Shown in pieces: positions 19,884 through 29,911 of a DNA stretch of 64,000 nucleotides. The DNA is from Clostridium sp. (lineage in GTDB: Bacteria > Bacillota > Clostridia > Oscillospirales > Acutalibacteraceae). How positions within the stretch are numbered: position 1 is the first letter of the stretch; every line of letters begins with the position of its first letter. The translations under genes were made by a program, and so were the position numbers. The notes beneath the pieces were generated by a model that worked only from the letters and a program-made list of their open reading frames with translations, was not told the DNA's origin and ran no database searches. The DNA lies in assembly GCA_031272895.1 (NCBI GenBank), contig JAISSW010000010.1, positions 1 to 64,000 on the forward strand, given 5' to 3'.

Positions 19884-20252
19884 ATGATTCAACAGCAAAC
19901 TCTGCTTAAGGTTGCCGACAACACAGGCGCGAAGGAAATCATGTGCATTCGCGTTCTGGGCGGCACACGCAGGCGTTACGCAAACATCGGCGACGTAATC
20001 GTCGCCTCCGTCAAAAAAGCGACGCCCGGCGGCGTTGTTAAAAAGGGTGAGGTTGTTAAGGCAGTTGTTGTGCGCAGCGCGTTTGGCGTGCGCCGTGACG
20101 ACGGAACCTATATCCGCTTTGACGAGAACGCCGCGGTCATCATCAAGGAAGACAAAAACCCAAAGGGCACGCGTATCTTCGGACCCGTCGCCCGTGAGCT
20201 GCGCGAAAAAGAGTACCTCAAGATTCTCTCGCTCGCGCCGGAAGTTCTGTAA
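19884..20252 (+). CDS. rplN: 50S ribosomal protein L14
   Basis: [27 protein letters not shown]. Confidence 0.97.
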   Translation: MIQQQTLLKVADNTGAKEIMCIRVLGGTRRRYANIGDVIVASVKKATPGGVVKKGEVVKAVVVRSAFGVRRDDGTYIRFDENAAVIIKEDKNPKGTRIFGPVARELREKEYLKILSLAPEVL

Positions 20253-20264
20253 GGAGGAACCGGA

Positions 20265-20585
20265 ATGAGCAAGCTACACGTTAAGTCCGGCGATACCGTG
20301 CAGGTTATCAACGGCAAATACCGCGGCAAACGCGGCAAGGTCATGGCGGCAAGCCCTGACGAGGGCAAGGTGATTGTTGAGGGTGTTAACATCGTCACAA
20401 AGCACGTTAAGCCCCGCAAAATGGGCGACCCAGGCGGCATACTCAAAGCCGAGGGAGCGCTGTATGCCTGCAAGGTGCAGTTAGTCTGCCCCAAGTGCGG
20501 CAAGGCGACCCGCACGGGTCATAAGGTCAACGCCAAAGGCAAAAAAGTGCGCGTCTGCAAAAAATGCGGCGCGGAAATCAATTAA
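20265..20585 (+). CDS. rplX: 50S ribosomal protein L24
   Basis: HVKSGDTVQVINGKYRGKRGKVM; CPKCGKATRTGHK...CKKCG. Confidence 0.96.
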   Translation: MSKLHVKSGDTVQVINGKYRGKRGKVMAASPDEGKVIVEGVNIVTKHVKPRKMGDPGGILKAEGALYACKVQLVCPKCGKATRTGHKVNAKGKKVRVCKKCGAEIN

Positions 20586-20597
20586 GGAGGGTGCGAA

Positions 20598-21140
20598 ATG
20601 GCAAGGCTTAAAACAGTTTACGCAGAGCAAATCGCGCCCGCACTGATGAAGAAATTCGCCTACACCAGCGTTATGCAAATTCCCCGCTTGGAGAAGATTG
20701 TAATCAATGTTGGCTGCGGCGAGGCGCGTGACAATTCCAAGGTTCTGGATTCGGTTATCTCGGACCTTGGGCAAATAACCGGTCAAAAGCCGGTGGTCTG
20801 CAAGGCAAAGAAGAGCGTGGCGAACTTCAAGCTGCGCGAGGGCATGAACATTGGCGCAAAGGTGACACTGCGCGGCGAGCGTATGTATGAATTCCTTGAC
20901 CGCCTGTTCAATTTGGCGCTGCCGCGTGTGCGCGACTTCCGCGGGATTAACCCCAACAGCTTTGACGGACGCGGCAACTACTCAATGGGTGTTAAGGAAC
21001 AGCTGATTTTCCCGGAGATTGACTACGACAAGATAGACAAAATCCGCGGCATGGACATCTGCTTTGTAACAACCGCCAACACAGACGAGGAAGCCCGCGA
21101 GCTGCTCACCCTTTTCGGTGCGCCGTTCAGCCAACAATAA
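20598..21140 (+). CDS. rplE: 50S ribosomal protein L5
   Basis: [20 protein letters not shown]...[27 protein letters not shown]-type sequence. Confidence 0.97.
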   Translation: MARLKTVYAEQIAPALMKKFAYTSVMQIPRLEKIVINVGCGEARDNSKVLDSVISDLGQITGQKPVVCKAKKSVANFKLREGMNIGAKVTLRGERMYEFLDRLFNLALPRVRDFRGINPNSFDGRGNYSMGVKEQLIFPEIDYDKIDKIRGMDICFVTTANTDEEARELLTLFGAPFSQQ

Positions 21141-21150
21141 GGAGGATAAC

Positions 21151-21336
21151 ATGGCAAAGACTTCAATGAAAATCAAACAGCAGCGTCCGGCCAAGTATTC
21201 CTCCCGTGAATACAATCGCTGCAAAATATGCGGGCGCCCTCACGCGTACCTGCGCAAGTACGGTGTGTGCCGCATTTGCTTCCGTGAGCTGGCGCACGCC
21301 GGGCAAATCCCCGGTGTCCGCAAGGCAAGCTGGTAA
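21151..21336 (+). CDS. rpsZ: 30S ribosomal protein S14 type Z (zinc-binding)
   Basis: 61 aa; [38 protein letters not shown]. Confidence 0.95.
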   Translation: MAKTSMKIKQQRPAKYSSREYNRCKICGRPHAYLRKYGVCRICFRELAHAGQIPGVRKASW

Positions 21337-21351
21337 AGGAGGGGCAGAACA

Positions 21352-21750
21352 ATGCAAGTAACAGACGCAATCGGCGATATGCTTACGCGAATCCGTAACG
21401 CGAACGCCGCGAAGCACGAAGTGGTTAAGGTCCCCGCCAGCAACATTAAAAAGCAGATTGCCCAAATTCTGCAGTCGGAGGGCTACATCAAGCACTTCCG
21501 CGTGGAGGACGACGGCAAGCAGGGGATTATTACAATCACGCTCAAGTACGGCGAAAACAAGTCCCGCACAATCACGGGTCTGCGCCGAATCAGTAAGCCC
21601 GGTCTGCGTATTTACACAGACTGCGAAAATATGCCCAAGGTTATGCGCGGGTTAGGGATTGCAATCCTTTCAACCAGCCAAGGCCTTATGACCGACAAGG
21701 ACGCCCGCAAGAAGAACGTCGGCGGCGAAGTCCTTGCGTATGTATGGTGA
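21352..21750 (+). CDS. rpsH: 30S ribosomal protein S8
   Basis: [30 protein letters not shown]. Confidence 0.97.
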   Translation: MQVTDAIGDMLTRIRNANAAKHEVVKVPASNIKKQIAQILQSEGYIKHFRVEDDGKQGIITITLKYGENKSRTITGLRRISKPGLRIYTDCENMPKVMRGLGIAILSTSQGLMTDKDARKKNVGGEVLAYVW

Positions 21751-21764
21751 GGAGGGGATAAGCA

Positions 21765-22307
21765 ATGTCGCGAATCGGAAAGAAGCCAATCCCCGTCCCC
21801 GCGGGCGTAACGGTGACGCTTGACGGCACAACGGTTACGGTAAAGGGCAAAAACGGCACGCTTGAGCGCACATTCCACAAGAATATGAAAATCGAGCAAG
21901 AGGGAGCGGAGCTGCTTGTAACCCGTCCGGACGACAGCAAGCTCAACCGTTCGCTGCACGGCTTGACCAGGACGCTTTTGGCGAACATGGTTGTTGGTGT
22001 AAGCGAGGGCTTCAAAAAAGAGCTTGAGGTCAACGGCGTGGGCTACCGCGCAGTGAAGCAGGGCAAGCAGCTGGTGCTTAACATTGGCTACAGCCACCAG
22101 GTCTTTGTTGACGAAATCCCGGGCATCACAATCGACGTGCCCGCGCCGAACAAGGTTATCATCAGCGGCGCGGATAAGCAGCAAGTTGGTCAGTTTGCTG
22201 CTCAAGTACGCGAGAAACGCCCGCCCGAGCCATATAAGGGCAAGGGAATCAAATATGCCGACGAACGCATACGCCGCAAGGAAGGCAAAGCCGGCAAAGG
22301 CAAATAA
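21765..22307 (+). CDS. rplF: 50S ribosomal protein L6
   Basis: [21 protein letters not shown]...[24 protein letters not shown]. Confidence 0.97.
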   Translation: MSRIGKKPIPVPAGVTVTLDGTTVTVKGKNGTLERTFHKNMKIEQEGAELLVTRPDDSKLNRSLHGLTRTLLANMVVGVSEGFKKELEVNGVGYRAVKQGKQLVLNIGYSHQVFVDEIPGITIDVPAPNKVIISGADKQQVGQFAAQVREKRPPEPYKGKGIKYADERIRRKEGKAGKGK

Positions 22308-22321
22308 GAAGGAGTGAAACC

Positions 22322-22678
22322 ATGGTAATCAGGCAGGACAAAAACAAGGCGCGCCAAAAGCGCCACCTGAGGGTTCGCGCCAAGGTAAAGGGCACAGCAA
22401 ACGCCCCGCGCCTTAACGTGTTTCGCTCTTTGAAGAACATCTACGCCCAGCTGATTGACGATGTTACAGGCGTTACAATCGCAGCCGCCAGTACGGTGGA
22501 AAAGGGCGAGGGCTACGGCGGCAATAAGGCCGCGGCGCGTGAGGTTGGCAAACGCCTTGCGGAGCGCGCGAAGGAAAAGGGCATAACAGAGGTTGTGTTC
22601 GACAGGGGCGGCTATGTGTACCACGGACGTGTGCAGGAGCTTGCCGACGGAGCCCGCGAGGGCGGACTGAAATTCTGA
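22322..22678 (+). CDS. rplR: 50S ribosomal protein L18
   Basis: [34 protein letters not shown]...[26 protein letters not shown]. Confidence 0.97.
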   Translation: MVIRQDKNKARQKRHLRVRAKVKGTANAPRLNVFRSLKNIYAQLIDDVTGVTIAAASTVEKGEGYGGNKAAAREVGKRLAERAKEKGITEVVFDRGGYVYHGRVQELADGAREGGLKF

Positions 22679-22696
22679 GAAAGAGAGGAAAACGCT

Positions 22697-23206
22697 TTGG
22701 CAAGGGAACAACGATTTGAACAGCCGCAGAGTGAATACGTCGAGCGCGTAGTGGCAATTAACCGCGTAAGCAAAACCGTTAAGGGCGGGCGTATCTTCAA
22801 GTTTTCCGCTCTGGTGGTTGTCGGCGACGGCAAGGGCACGGTTGGTTTCGGTCTGGGTAAATCCGGCGAGGTGCCGGACGCTATCCGCAAGGGCATTGAG
22901 GATGCAAAGAAGAACCTGACCAAAATCTCGCTTAAGGGAACAACAATCCCCCACGAGGTTATGGGCAAGTTCGGCGCCGGCTTGGTGGTGCTTAAGCCCG
23001 CCGCTCCCGGTACCGGCGTTATTGCCGGCGGCGCTGTGCGCGCCGTTGTGGAAGCGGTTGGCATTAAGGATATCCGCTCCAAATCACTGCGTTCAAACAA
23101 CGCGTGCAACGTGGTCCGTGCAACAATGCAAGGGCTGCAGCAGCTGCGCGTGGCGGAGGAGGTCGCGGCGACACGCGGCAAAACTCCCGCCGAAATTTTA
23201 GGCTAA
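22697..23206 (+). CDS. rpsE: 30S ribosomal protein S5
   Basis: [40 protein letters not shown]. Confidence 0.97.
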   Translation: MAREQRFEQPQSEYVERVVAINRVSKTVKGGRIFKFSALVVVGDGKGTVGFGLGKSGEVPDAIRKGIEDAKKNLTKISLKGTTIPHEVMGKFGAGLVVLKPAAPGTGVIAGGAVRAVVEAVGIKDIRSKSLRSNNACNVVRATMQGLQQLRVAEEVAATRGKTPAEILG

Positions 23207-23216
23207 GGAGGGCGTC

Positions 23217-23426
23217 ATGGCAGCAAGAGCAAAGGCAAAAAAAGAGCAAAAGCTAAAGCTGACGCTCGTTAAAAGCACAATCGGCAGCACCAAAAAGCAG
23301 CTGGCAACAGCGGAGGCTTTGGGGCTGCGCAAAATAGGCGATGTTACCATTCAGCCGGACAGCGCCCCCACAAAGGGCAAAATCCGTGTGCTGGCACATC
23401 TGCTTAAAGTTGAGGAGGAAGCATAA
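23217..23426 (+). CDS. rpmD: 50S ribosomal protein L30
   Basis: LKLTLVKSTIGSTKKQLATAEALGLRKIG; operon position. Confidence 0.94.
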   Translation: MAARAKAKKEQKLKLTLVKSTIGSTKKQLATAEALGLRKIGDVTIQPDSAPTKGKIRVLAHLLKVEEEA

Positions 23427-23870
23427 ATGAAACTACACGAGCTTACTCCGGCGCCCGGTTCCACCAAGGAGCGCAAGCGCATTGGTCGCGGAGCGGCCAG
23501 CGGTCAGGGCAAAACGGCCGGCAAGGGTCATAAGGGTCAAAAGGCCCGCGCCGGACACGGTATGCGCCCCGGCTTCGAGGGAGGTCAAATGCCCTTGCAG
23601 CGGCGTGTACCAAAGCGCGGCTTTAACAACATCTTCCGCACGGAATATGCCATTGTTAACCTTGCGGCGCTGGAGGATGCCTATGAAAACGGCGCTACAG
23701 TCACCGCGGAGGACCTGCTGGCAAAGCGCATTGTGCGCAAGGAGCTTGCGGGAATTAAGGTTCTTGGGGAGGGCAGCCTGACCAAGAAGCTGACAGTGCA
23801 GGCAAAGGCATTCTCCGCCTCGGCTAAAGAGAAAATCGAGGCTGCAGGGGGAAAGGCTGAGGTGATTTGA
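23427..23870 (+). CDS. rplO: 50S ribosomal protein L15
   Basis: [41 protein letters not shown]. Confidence 0.97.
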   Translation: MKLHELTPAPGSTKERKRIGRGAASGQGKTAGKGHKGQKARAGHGMRPGFEGGQMPLQRRVPKRGFNNIFRTEYAIVNLAALEDAYENGATVTAEDLLAKRIVRKELAGIKVLGEGSLTKKLTVQAKAFSASAKEKIEAAGGKAEVI

Positions 23871-23871
23871 C

Positions 23872-25248
23872 GTGCTTCAGACTATTGTTAACGCGTTCAA
23901 AATTGCGGATTTGCGCAAAAAGCTGCTGTTTACGGCGCTTATTCTGCTGATTTTCCGCATCGGCTCGGCAATTCCCGTGCCGTTCCTCAACAGTGAGGTT
24001 TTCGGCGCTTACCTTGGCACAGACGGCGGACTCTTCGACACAACGGACGGTGGCTTCCTTAGCTACCTTTCAATGATGACGGGCGACGCGTTCAATTACG
24101 GCACAATCTTTGCAATGGGCATTACGCCGTATATTAACAGCTCCATCATCATGCAGCTACTCACCGTGGCAATCCCCGCGCTTGAGCGTCTGCAAAAGGA
24201 AGGCGAGGAGGGACGCAAGAAGATTGCGTCAATCACACGTTTCGTTACGGTCGGCTTGGGCCTGCTGCAAAGCACGGCATACTACTTCTACATCCGCAGT
24301 AAGGATTACCTCTCAACAGATGTCAACGGCAATGCCTTCACAGGCGGCTGGGCGGTGTTCCAAGCGGTTGTAATCATACTTTGTTTCACCGCGGGCACGG
24401 CGCTAATCATGTGGCTGGGCGAGCAAATCAATGACAAGGGCGTGGGCAACGGTATTTCCCTTATCCTCTTCGCCGGCATTGTTGCAAGAATCCCCCAAAT
24501 GATTACCCAGTTGTTCGGCACATCAAACGGCTACCTTGCGCACGGCGGTCCGTATTACTTCCTTTCACCGCTGGCAGGGCTGCTGTACCTGTTAATGATT
24601 GCTTATATCGTCCTTATGGACAACGCGGAGCGGCGTATACCCGTTCAATACGCAAAGCGCGTGGTTGGGCGGAAGATGTACGGCGGGCAAAGCACACACA
24701 TTCCCATTAAGGTGAACATGGGCGGCGTTATGCCGATTATCTTCGCAAGCTCAATCCTCAGTCTGCCGCCGACGGTGCAAATGTTCCTTGGCGAGCGTGA
24801 ACTGAGCAACTTCTGGGAAGGCTTCTTCGGAATCTTTGACCAAACGCACTGGGCTTACGCAATAATCTACTTCGTCCTTATCATCGGGTTCGCGTATTTC
24901 TACGCCTCAATCCAATATAACCCGGTGGATATGAGCAACAATATCCGCAGGCAGTCCGGCACAATCCCGGGTATACGCCCGGGCGAGCCCACCGCCGCGT
25001 ATATACGCAAAATACTCGGAAAGCTCACACTGTTGGGAGCGCTCATGATTAGCGTCGTGGCAATCTTCCCAATTCTGTTCTCACAGATTACAACGGTGAT
25101 TTTGAAAAACGGCTTTGGCTTCCCCGACGGCATGAACATTTCATTGGGCGGCACCTCCATCATAATTGTTGTTGGCGTTGCGCTGGAAACGGTCAAGCAG
25201 CTGGAAAGCCAGATGATGATGCGCCATTACAGAGGCTTCCTCGACTAA
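23872..25248 (+). CDS. secY: Protein translocase subunit SecY
   Basis: 458 aa; FRIGSAIPVP; MGITPYINSSIIMQLLTVAIPALERLQKEGEEGRKKI; QSTHIPIKVNMGGVMPIIFASS. Confidence 0.97.
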   Translation: MLQTIVNAFKIADLRKKLLFTALILLIFRIGSAIPVPFLNSEVFGAYLGTDGGLFDTTDGGFLSYLSMMTGDAFNYGTIFAMGITPYINSSIIMQLLTVAIPALERLQKEGEEGRKKIASITRFVTVGLGLLQSTAYYFYIRSKDYLSTDVNGNAFTGGWAVFQAVVIILCFTAGTALIMWLGEQINDKGVGNGISLILFAGIVARIPQMITQLFGTSNGYLAHGGPYYFLSPLAGLLYLLMIAYIVLMDNAERRIPVQYAKRVVGRKMYGGQSTHIPIKVNMGGVMPIIFASSILSLPPTVQMFLGERELSNFWEGFFGIFDQTHWAYAIIYFVLIIGFAYFYASIQYNPVDMSNNIRRQSGTIPGIRPGEPTAAYIRKILGKLTLLGALMISVVAIFPILFSQITTVILKNGFGFPDGMNISLGGTSIIIVVGVALETVKQLESQMMMRHYRGFLD

Positions 25249-25273
25249 TGGCTACCCAACTCGGAGGACCTGC

Positions 25274-26026
25274 ATGATAGTGCTGAAAACGTCGAAGGAA
25301 CTGGCATTGATGAAAGAGGCCTGTAGGATTTCGGCAAAGGCGCTAAGGTTGGCGGGCGAAGCGGTGGAACCGGGCGTCACCACGGGCGAGCTTGATAAGC
25401 TTGTGCGCAAGGTGATTGCCAAGGAGGGGGCGACCCCTGTGTTCCTCGGTTACAATGGCTTTCCCGCCGCCGCGTGCATTTCCATAAATAACGAGGTCAT
25501 TCACGGTATTCCGAGCACAAGGCGCGTGATTCGGCAGGGCGATTTGGTCAAGATAGACCTTGGCGCAAGGCTGAACGGCTTTGTCGGCGACAACGCCGCC
25601 ACTTTCGCAGCGGGCGACATCAGCCCGGAGGCGAAGCGGCTGAGCGAAACCACGCGGGACGCCCTTTATATGGGCATACGCGCGGCGGTAGCAGGCGGCA
25701 GAATCGGCGATATTGGCGCGGCGGTTCAAAAATATTGTGAAGAGCGTGGATACAGTGTCGTCCGCCAATACACAGGTCATGGCGTCGGCGCACAGCTCCA
25801 CGAAGACCCCAGTGTCCCAAATTTCGGAACACCCGGGCGCGGCACACGGTTGCTGCCCGGCATGACACTTGCCATTGAGCCCATGGTTAACCTGGGCAAG
25901 GAGGCGGTTAGTGTCCAGCCGGACAAGTGGACCGTAGTCACGCGGGACGGCAAGCTTTCCGCTCATTTTGAGCATACCGTCGCTATAACGGCGAACGGAC
26001 CGGTAATCCTGACAAAGGAGGACTGA
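25274..26026 (+). CDS. map: Type I methionyl aminopeptidase
   Basis: MIVLKTSKELALMKEACRISAKAL; GYNGFPAAACISINNEVIHGIP; YTGHGVGAQLHEDPSVPNFG. Confidence 0.96.
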   Translation: MIVLKTSKELALMKEACRISAKALRLAGEAVEPGVTTGELDKLVRKVIAKEGATPVFLGYNGFPAAACISINNEVIHGIPSTRRVIRQGDLVKIDLGARLNGFVGDNAATFAAGDISPEAKRLSETTRDALYMGIRAAVAGGRIGDIGAAVQKYCEERGYSVVRQYTGHGVGAQLHEDPSVPNFGTPGRGTRLLPGMTLAIEPMVNLGKEAVSVQPDKWTVVTRDGKLSAHFEHTVAITANGPVILTKED

Positions 26027-26028
26027 GC

Positions 26029-26334
26029 ATGGGAAAGCCCGAAACAGCCGCGGATTTAAGCCAAACACCCGCACTTGAGCGGGGAATGGTGGTAAAATCA
26101 GCCGCGGGGCGCGACAAAGACCGACTGCTTGTTGTAACACAGGTTACGGGAGAGGGAGTTTTCCTTGCGGATGGCAAGGAGCGCCCGCTCCAAAGGCAAA
26201 AGCGCAAGAACCCAAAGCACCTTCTGCCCACAGGTTACAGCCTTGGGGAAGAAACGCTGAGGTTCAACAATCCATTGCGCAAGGCCCTTAACCGGCTGGC
26301 GGCAGAAGAAACCCAACCCACGGAGGCGACCTAA
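26029..26334 (+). CDS. KOW-domain RNA-binding protein (L14e-like)
   Basis: ERGMVVKSAAGRDKDRLLVVTQVTGEGVFLADGKERPLQRQKRKNPKHL; located between map and infA as in many Clostridia. Confidence 0.8.
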   Translation: MGKPETAADLSQTPALERGMVVKSAAGRDKDRLLVVTQVTGEGVFLADGKERPLQRQKRKNPKHLLPTGYSLGEETLRFNNPLRKALNRLAAEETQPTEAT

Positions 26335-26346
26335 GGAGGCGTCGGA

Positions 26347-26565
26347 ATGGCAAAACAGGACATGATTGAAATTGAGGGCACCGTGCTGGAGGCCCTGCCC
26401 AACGCCACATTTCAGGTGGAATTGAGCAACGGTCACCAAGTGCTGGCGCACATTTCCGGCAAGCTGCGCATGAACTACATCCGCATTTTGCCGGGCGACA
26501 AAGTAACGGTGGAGCTTTCGCCTTACGACCTGAGCCGCGGACGCATAACGTGGCGTTCAAAATAA
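26347..26565 (+). CDS. infA: Translation initiation factor IF-1
   Basis: [68 protein letters not shown]. Confidence 0.97.
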   Translation: MAKQDMIEIEGTVLEALPNATFQVELSNGHQVLAHISGKLRMNYIRILPGDKVTVELSPYDLSRGRITWRSK

Positions 26566-26581
26566 GCAAGGAGGATTCGCA

Positions 26582-26695
26582 ATGAAAGTCAGACCTTCTG
26601 TCAAGAAAATCTGCGAAAAGTGCAAAATCATCAAACGCAAGGGGAAAGTCATGGTAATCTGCGAAAACCCCAAGCACAAACAGCGTCAAGGCTGA
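26582..26695 (+). CDS. rpmJ: 50S ribosomal protein L36 (37 aa, not in ORF track)
   Basis: [37 protein letters not shown]. Confidence 0.97.
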   Translation: MKVRPSVKKICEKCKIIKRKGKVMVICENPKHKQRQG

Positions 26696-26716
26696 TTTAC
26701 GGAGGTGTAACGGAAT

Positions 26717-27085
26717 ATGGCACGAATCTCTGGTGTTGATTTGCCAAGGGAAAAGCGGGTTGAGATTGGCTTGACCTACATCTTTGGCATTGGGCTTAAA
26801 ACGTCCCGCGACGTTTTGGCAGCTACCGGCATTAACCCCGATACGCGCGTGAAGGACCTCTCCGAGGACGAGGTCAGCAAGCTGCGTGAGTATATCGACA
26901 AGGAGCTGCAGGTAGAGGGCGACCTGCGGCGCGAAACCGCGTTTGACGTAAAGCGGCTGATTGAAATCGGCAGCTACCGCGGGCTGCGCCACCGCAAGGG
27001 CTTGCCCGTGCGCGGTCAACGCAGCAAAACAAATGCCCGCACACGCAAGGGTCCCAAAAAGACCATCGCAAACAAGAAGAAGTAA
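26717..27085 (+). CDS. rpsM: 30S ribosomal protein S13
   Basis: [26 protein letters not shown]...[25 protein letters not shown]. Confidence 0.97.
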   Translation: MARISGVDLPREKRVEIGLTYIFGIGLKTSRDVLAATGINPDTRVKDLSEDEVSKLREYIDKELQVEGDLRRETAFDVKRLIEIGSYRGLRHRKGLPVRGQRSKTNARTRKGPKKTIANKKK

Positions 27086-27097
27086 AGGAGGCGCGTC

Positions 27098-27505
27098 ATG
27101 GCAGTTAAAGCAGGCGCAAAAAAGACGGCCGGCACACGCCGCCGCCGCGAGCGCAAGAACATTGAACGTGGAGCGGCGCATATCCAAAGCACGTTCAACA
27201 ACACAATCGTCACAATCACAGATATGCAGGGCAACGCGCTTTCTTGGGCAAGCGCAGGCGAAATGGGTTTCCGCGGTTCACGCAAATCCACTCCGTTTGC
27301 AGCCCAAACAGCCAGCGAAACAGCGGCAAAGGCCGCAATGGAGCATGGCTTGAAGTTCGTTGAGGTATACGTCAAAGGGCCCGGCAGCGGGCGTGAGGCG
27401 GCTATCCGCGCTTTGCAGACGGCAGGGCTTGAGATTACTCTCATTAAGGACGTTACGCCGATTCCCCATAACGGCTGCCGCCCGCCCAAGCGTCGCCGTG
27501 TTTAG
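27098..27505 (+). CDS. rpsK: 30S ribosomal protein S11
   Basis: [33 protein letters not shown]...[18 protein letters not shown]. Confidence 0.97.
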   Translation: MAVKAGAKKTAGTRRRRERKNIERGAAHIQSTFNNTIVTITDMQGNALSWASAGEMGFRGSRKSTPFAAQTASETAAKAAMEHGLKFVEVYVKGPGSGREAAIRALQTAGLEITLIKDVTPIPHNGCRPPKRRRV

Positions 27506-27524
27506 TTGAGGAGGTAAGTAGAAT

Positions 27525-28151
27525 ATGGCAAGATATACCGAGGCGGTGTGCAAGCTGTGCCGCCGTGAGGGGCAAAAGCTATTCCTCAAGGGCGACCGTT
27601 GCTACACCGGCAAATGCGCTTTCGAGCGCCGCTCCTACGCACCCGGTCAGCATGGGCAAAGCCGCAAAAAGGTTTCCGAATACGGAACACAGCTGCGCGC
27701 AAAGCAGCAAATCAGCCGCTATTACGGTGTGCAGGAAAAGCAGCTGCGCAAATATTTTGTTCAGGCTGAAAAGCTCCAGGGCATGACGGGTGAAAACCTG
27801 CTGCGCCTGTGCGAGCTGCGCTTGGATAACGTGATTTATACCTTGGGTTGGGCGTCCTCAAGGGCGCAGGCAAGGCAAATGGTCAACCATGGTCACTTCC
27901 TTGTCAATGGTCACAAGGTGGATATTCCGTCCTATCGCCTTAAGGTGGGCGAGGTCGTTTCCATTAAGCAAAAGACCCGCGAGAAGGACACATACAAGGC
28001 AGTGCTGGAGGCAAACGCTTCCCGTCCCGTGCCGGAATGGCTTGAGCAGGACCGCACGGCACTGAGCGCAAAGGTCGTTGCCACGCCGGAACGCAGCCAG
28101 ATTGCAATCCCGGTGGAAGAACACCTCGTCGTCGAATTCTACTCTAAATAA
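27525..28151 (+). CDS. rpsD: 30S ribosomal protein S4
   Basis: MARYTEAVCKLCRREGQKLFLKGDRCYTGKCAFERR...QARQMVNHGHFLVNGHKVDIPSY. Confidence 0.97.
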   Translation: MARYTEAVCKLCRREGQKLFLKGDRCYTGKCAFERRSYAPGQHGQSRKKVSEYGTQLRAKQQISRYYGVQEKQLRKYFVQAEKLQGMTGENLLRLCELRLDNVIYTLGWASSRAQARQMVNHGHFLVNGHKVDIPSYRLKVGEVVSIKQKTREKDTYKAVLEANASRPVPEWLEQDRTALSAKVVATPERSQIAIPVEEHLVVEFYSK

Positions 28152-28217
28152 TCCGCTTGAGCAAGCGTGATTTTTAGAGGGTTTGCGATTATCAGAAAGA
28201 GAGCAGGAGGGTAAGGA

Positions 28218-29174
28218 ATGACTGGAATTGAAACCCCAACCCCAAAAATAGAGGTTCTTGAAAGCGCTGAGGAGCGCAACTACTCCAAGTTTGTTGTGGA
28301 GCCGCTGGAACGCGGCTACGGCAACACCTTGGGTAACAGCCTGCGCCGTGTGCTGCTTTCCTCACTGGAAGGTTCTGCAATAACAAGTGTGCAGATTGAC
28401 GGAGTTCTCCACGAGTTTTCCACCATACCAAACGTAACGGAGGACGTGACGGAGATTGTTCTTAACCTTAAGGGCGTTGTCCTCAACGTGCTTTCGGACG
28501 AAGAAAAGACGGTCTATATCACCAAAAACGGTCCGTGCGTTGTTACCGCAGGGGATATTCAGGCGGACAGCGAGGTTGAGATTGTCAATCCGGACCATGT
28601 GATTGCAACCTTGGACGAGGGCGCTGTCCTCTCCATGCGCCTGACCTGCGACCGCGGGCAAAGCTATGTTTCCGCGGAAAAGAACAAGGAGCGCCTTAAG
28701 CCCGCCATTGGCGTGATTGCCATTGACTCAATCTACACCCCGGTTATTAAGACCAATTACATGGTTGAAAACACCCGTGTGGGGCAGATTACGGACTATG
28801 ACCGCCTTGTTTTGGAGGTTTGGACAAACGGAACAATCACCCCGGCGGACGCCGTTGCGCAGGCGGCAAAAATCCTGCGTGACAGGTTGGCAATCTTCAC
28901 AAGGCTTAGCGGCGACGCAAGCGCACTGGAAAACCTGTCAGACGTGCGTGGAATAGCGGAGGACCAGCGCGCCAATGTTTCAATCGACGACTTGGAGCTG
29001 TCTATCCGCGCCTCCAATTCACTCAAGCGCGCGGGCATTAACAACCTTAGCGCCCTGTTGGCGTGGAGCGAATCGGAGCTGAAGAAAATCCGTAACTTTG
29101 GGGAGAAAACCCTCCTTGAGGTTATTGAAAAACTACACGAGCTGGGGCTGGATTTGGCTCCCGGTCAGGAATAG
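28218..29174 (+). CDS. rpoA: DNA-directed RNA polymerase subunit alpha
   Basis: [33 protein letters not shown]-terminal domain [17 protein letters not shown]. Confidence 0.97.
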   Translation: MTGIETPTPKIEVLESAEERNYSKFVVEPLERGYGNTLGNSLRRVLLSSLEGSAITSVQIDGVLHEFSTIPNVTEDVTEIVLNLKGVVLNVLSDEEKTVYITKNGPCVVTAGDIQADSEVEIVNPDHVIATLDEGAVLSMRLTCDRGQSYVSAEKNKERLKPAIGVIAIDSIYTPVIKTNYMVENTRVGQITDYDRLVLEVWTNGTITPADAVAQAAKILRDRLAIFTRLSGDASALENLSDVRGIAEDQRANVSIDDLELSIRASNSLKRAGINNLSALLAWSESELKKIRNFGEKTLLEVIEKLHELGLDLAPGQE

Positions 29175-29190
29175 AAAGGAGCGGAAGCAA

Positions 29191-29634
29191 ATGCCCGGAA
29201 CTCGTAAATTAGGGCGTCCCACCGACCAGCGCGACGCAATGCTGCGCGGAATGGTAACGGCGCTGTTCGAGAGCTATGACTCGAAAGAGGGTACCGCGAG
29301 GATTGAAACAACAATCTCCCGCGCCAAAGAGGTACGCTCCATGGCGGAGAAATACCTCACCCTTGCAAAGGTGAAAACCTTGGCGAACTACCGCATGGCG
29401 CTGGCATACCTCACCAAAGAGGACGTGGTCAAAAAGCTTTTTGACGAAATCGCGCCCAAGTATGCCGACGTACCCGGCGGCTACACCCGCATTACCCGCA
29501 TCGGTCAACGGCGCGGCGACGCGGCAGAAATCGCCCTGCTTGAGCTTGTGCCTGTTAAGGTGGCTGAAGCGGCGAAGCCGGAAAAGAAAAAGCGCGCACC
29601 CCGCCGCAAGCCCGCGGCAACAGCTGCGAAATAA
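29191..29634 (+). CDS. rplQ: 50S ribosomal protein L17
   Basis: [24 protein letters not shown]; Lys/Ala-rich C-terminal tail. Confidence 0.96.
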   Translation: MPGTRKLGRPTDQRDAMLRGMVTALFESYDSKEGTARIETTISRAKEVRSMAEKYLTLAKVKTLANYRMALAYLTKEDVVKKLFDEIAPKYADVPGGYTRITRIGQRRGDAAEIALLELVPVKVAEAAKPEKKKRAPRRKPAATAAK

Positions 29635-29664
29635 GCTTTAAAGCACCGAATAAACAACAAACAC

Positions 29665-29691
29665 AAAAAAGGCGGATTGCTCCGCCTTTTT
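29665..29691. terminator. Bidirectional intrinsic terminator AAAAAGGCGGA-TTGC-TCCGCCTTTTT
   Basis: Perfect 11-bp stem, T-run; ends the alpha operon (+) and the small ORF/fusA-like unit (-). Confidence 0.9.
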
Positions 29692-29703
29692 GCTTTCCGT
29701 GTG

Positions 29704-29802
29704 TCAGTCTAACTTAATAAAGCCTAAGCTGGCAAGGAATTCTTGGAACAGCCACCAAATGTAGGCGCCCAAATCCTGGAAGAAAAGTAATGTCGGGTCC
29801 AT
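29704..29802 (-). CDS. Small hydrophobic 32-aa protein
   Basis: MDPTLLFFQDLGAYIWWLFQEFLASLGFIKLD*; RBS AAAGGAG 7 nt upstream of ATG; followed by terminator. The track's 79-aa version is an upstream extension lacking an RBS. Confidence 0.6.
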   Translation of the reverse strand: MDPTLLFFQDLGAYIWWLFQEFLASLGFIKLD

Positions 29803-29911
29803 AAAAAACTCCTTTGGATATTTAGTGGCGGGGGCGGCGGCTTGCGCAGCCCCGCGCGTGTTATATAGAAACGATTTGCAGCGCGCCGCGCCGCACCGTT
29901 TTATATAGCTG

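Noticed and set aside
25343-26140. 265-aa minus-strand ORF opposite map
   Set aside because: Shadow ORF; the methionine aminopeptidase frame is certain.
26288-27187. 299-aa minus-strand ORF over infA-rpmJ-rpsM
   Set aside because: Antisense to three certain ribosomal/initiation genes; Cys/Leu-rich nonsense translation.
28153-28175. Short hairpin CGCTTG-AG-CAAGCG followed by TGATTTTT between rpsD and rpoA
   Set aside because: The stem is only 6 bp with a 2-nt loop and a short T-run; insufficient to call a terminator inside a continuous operon.
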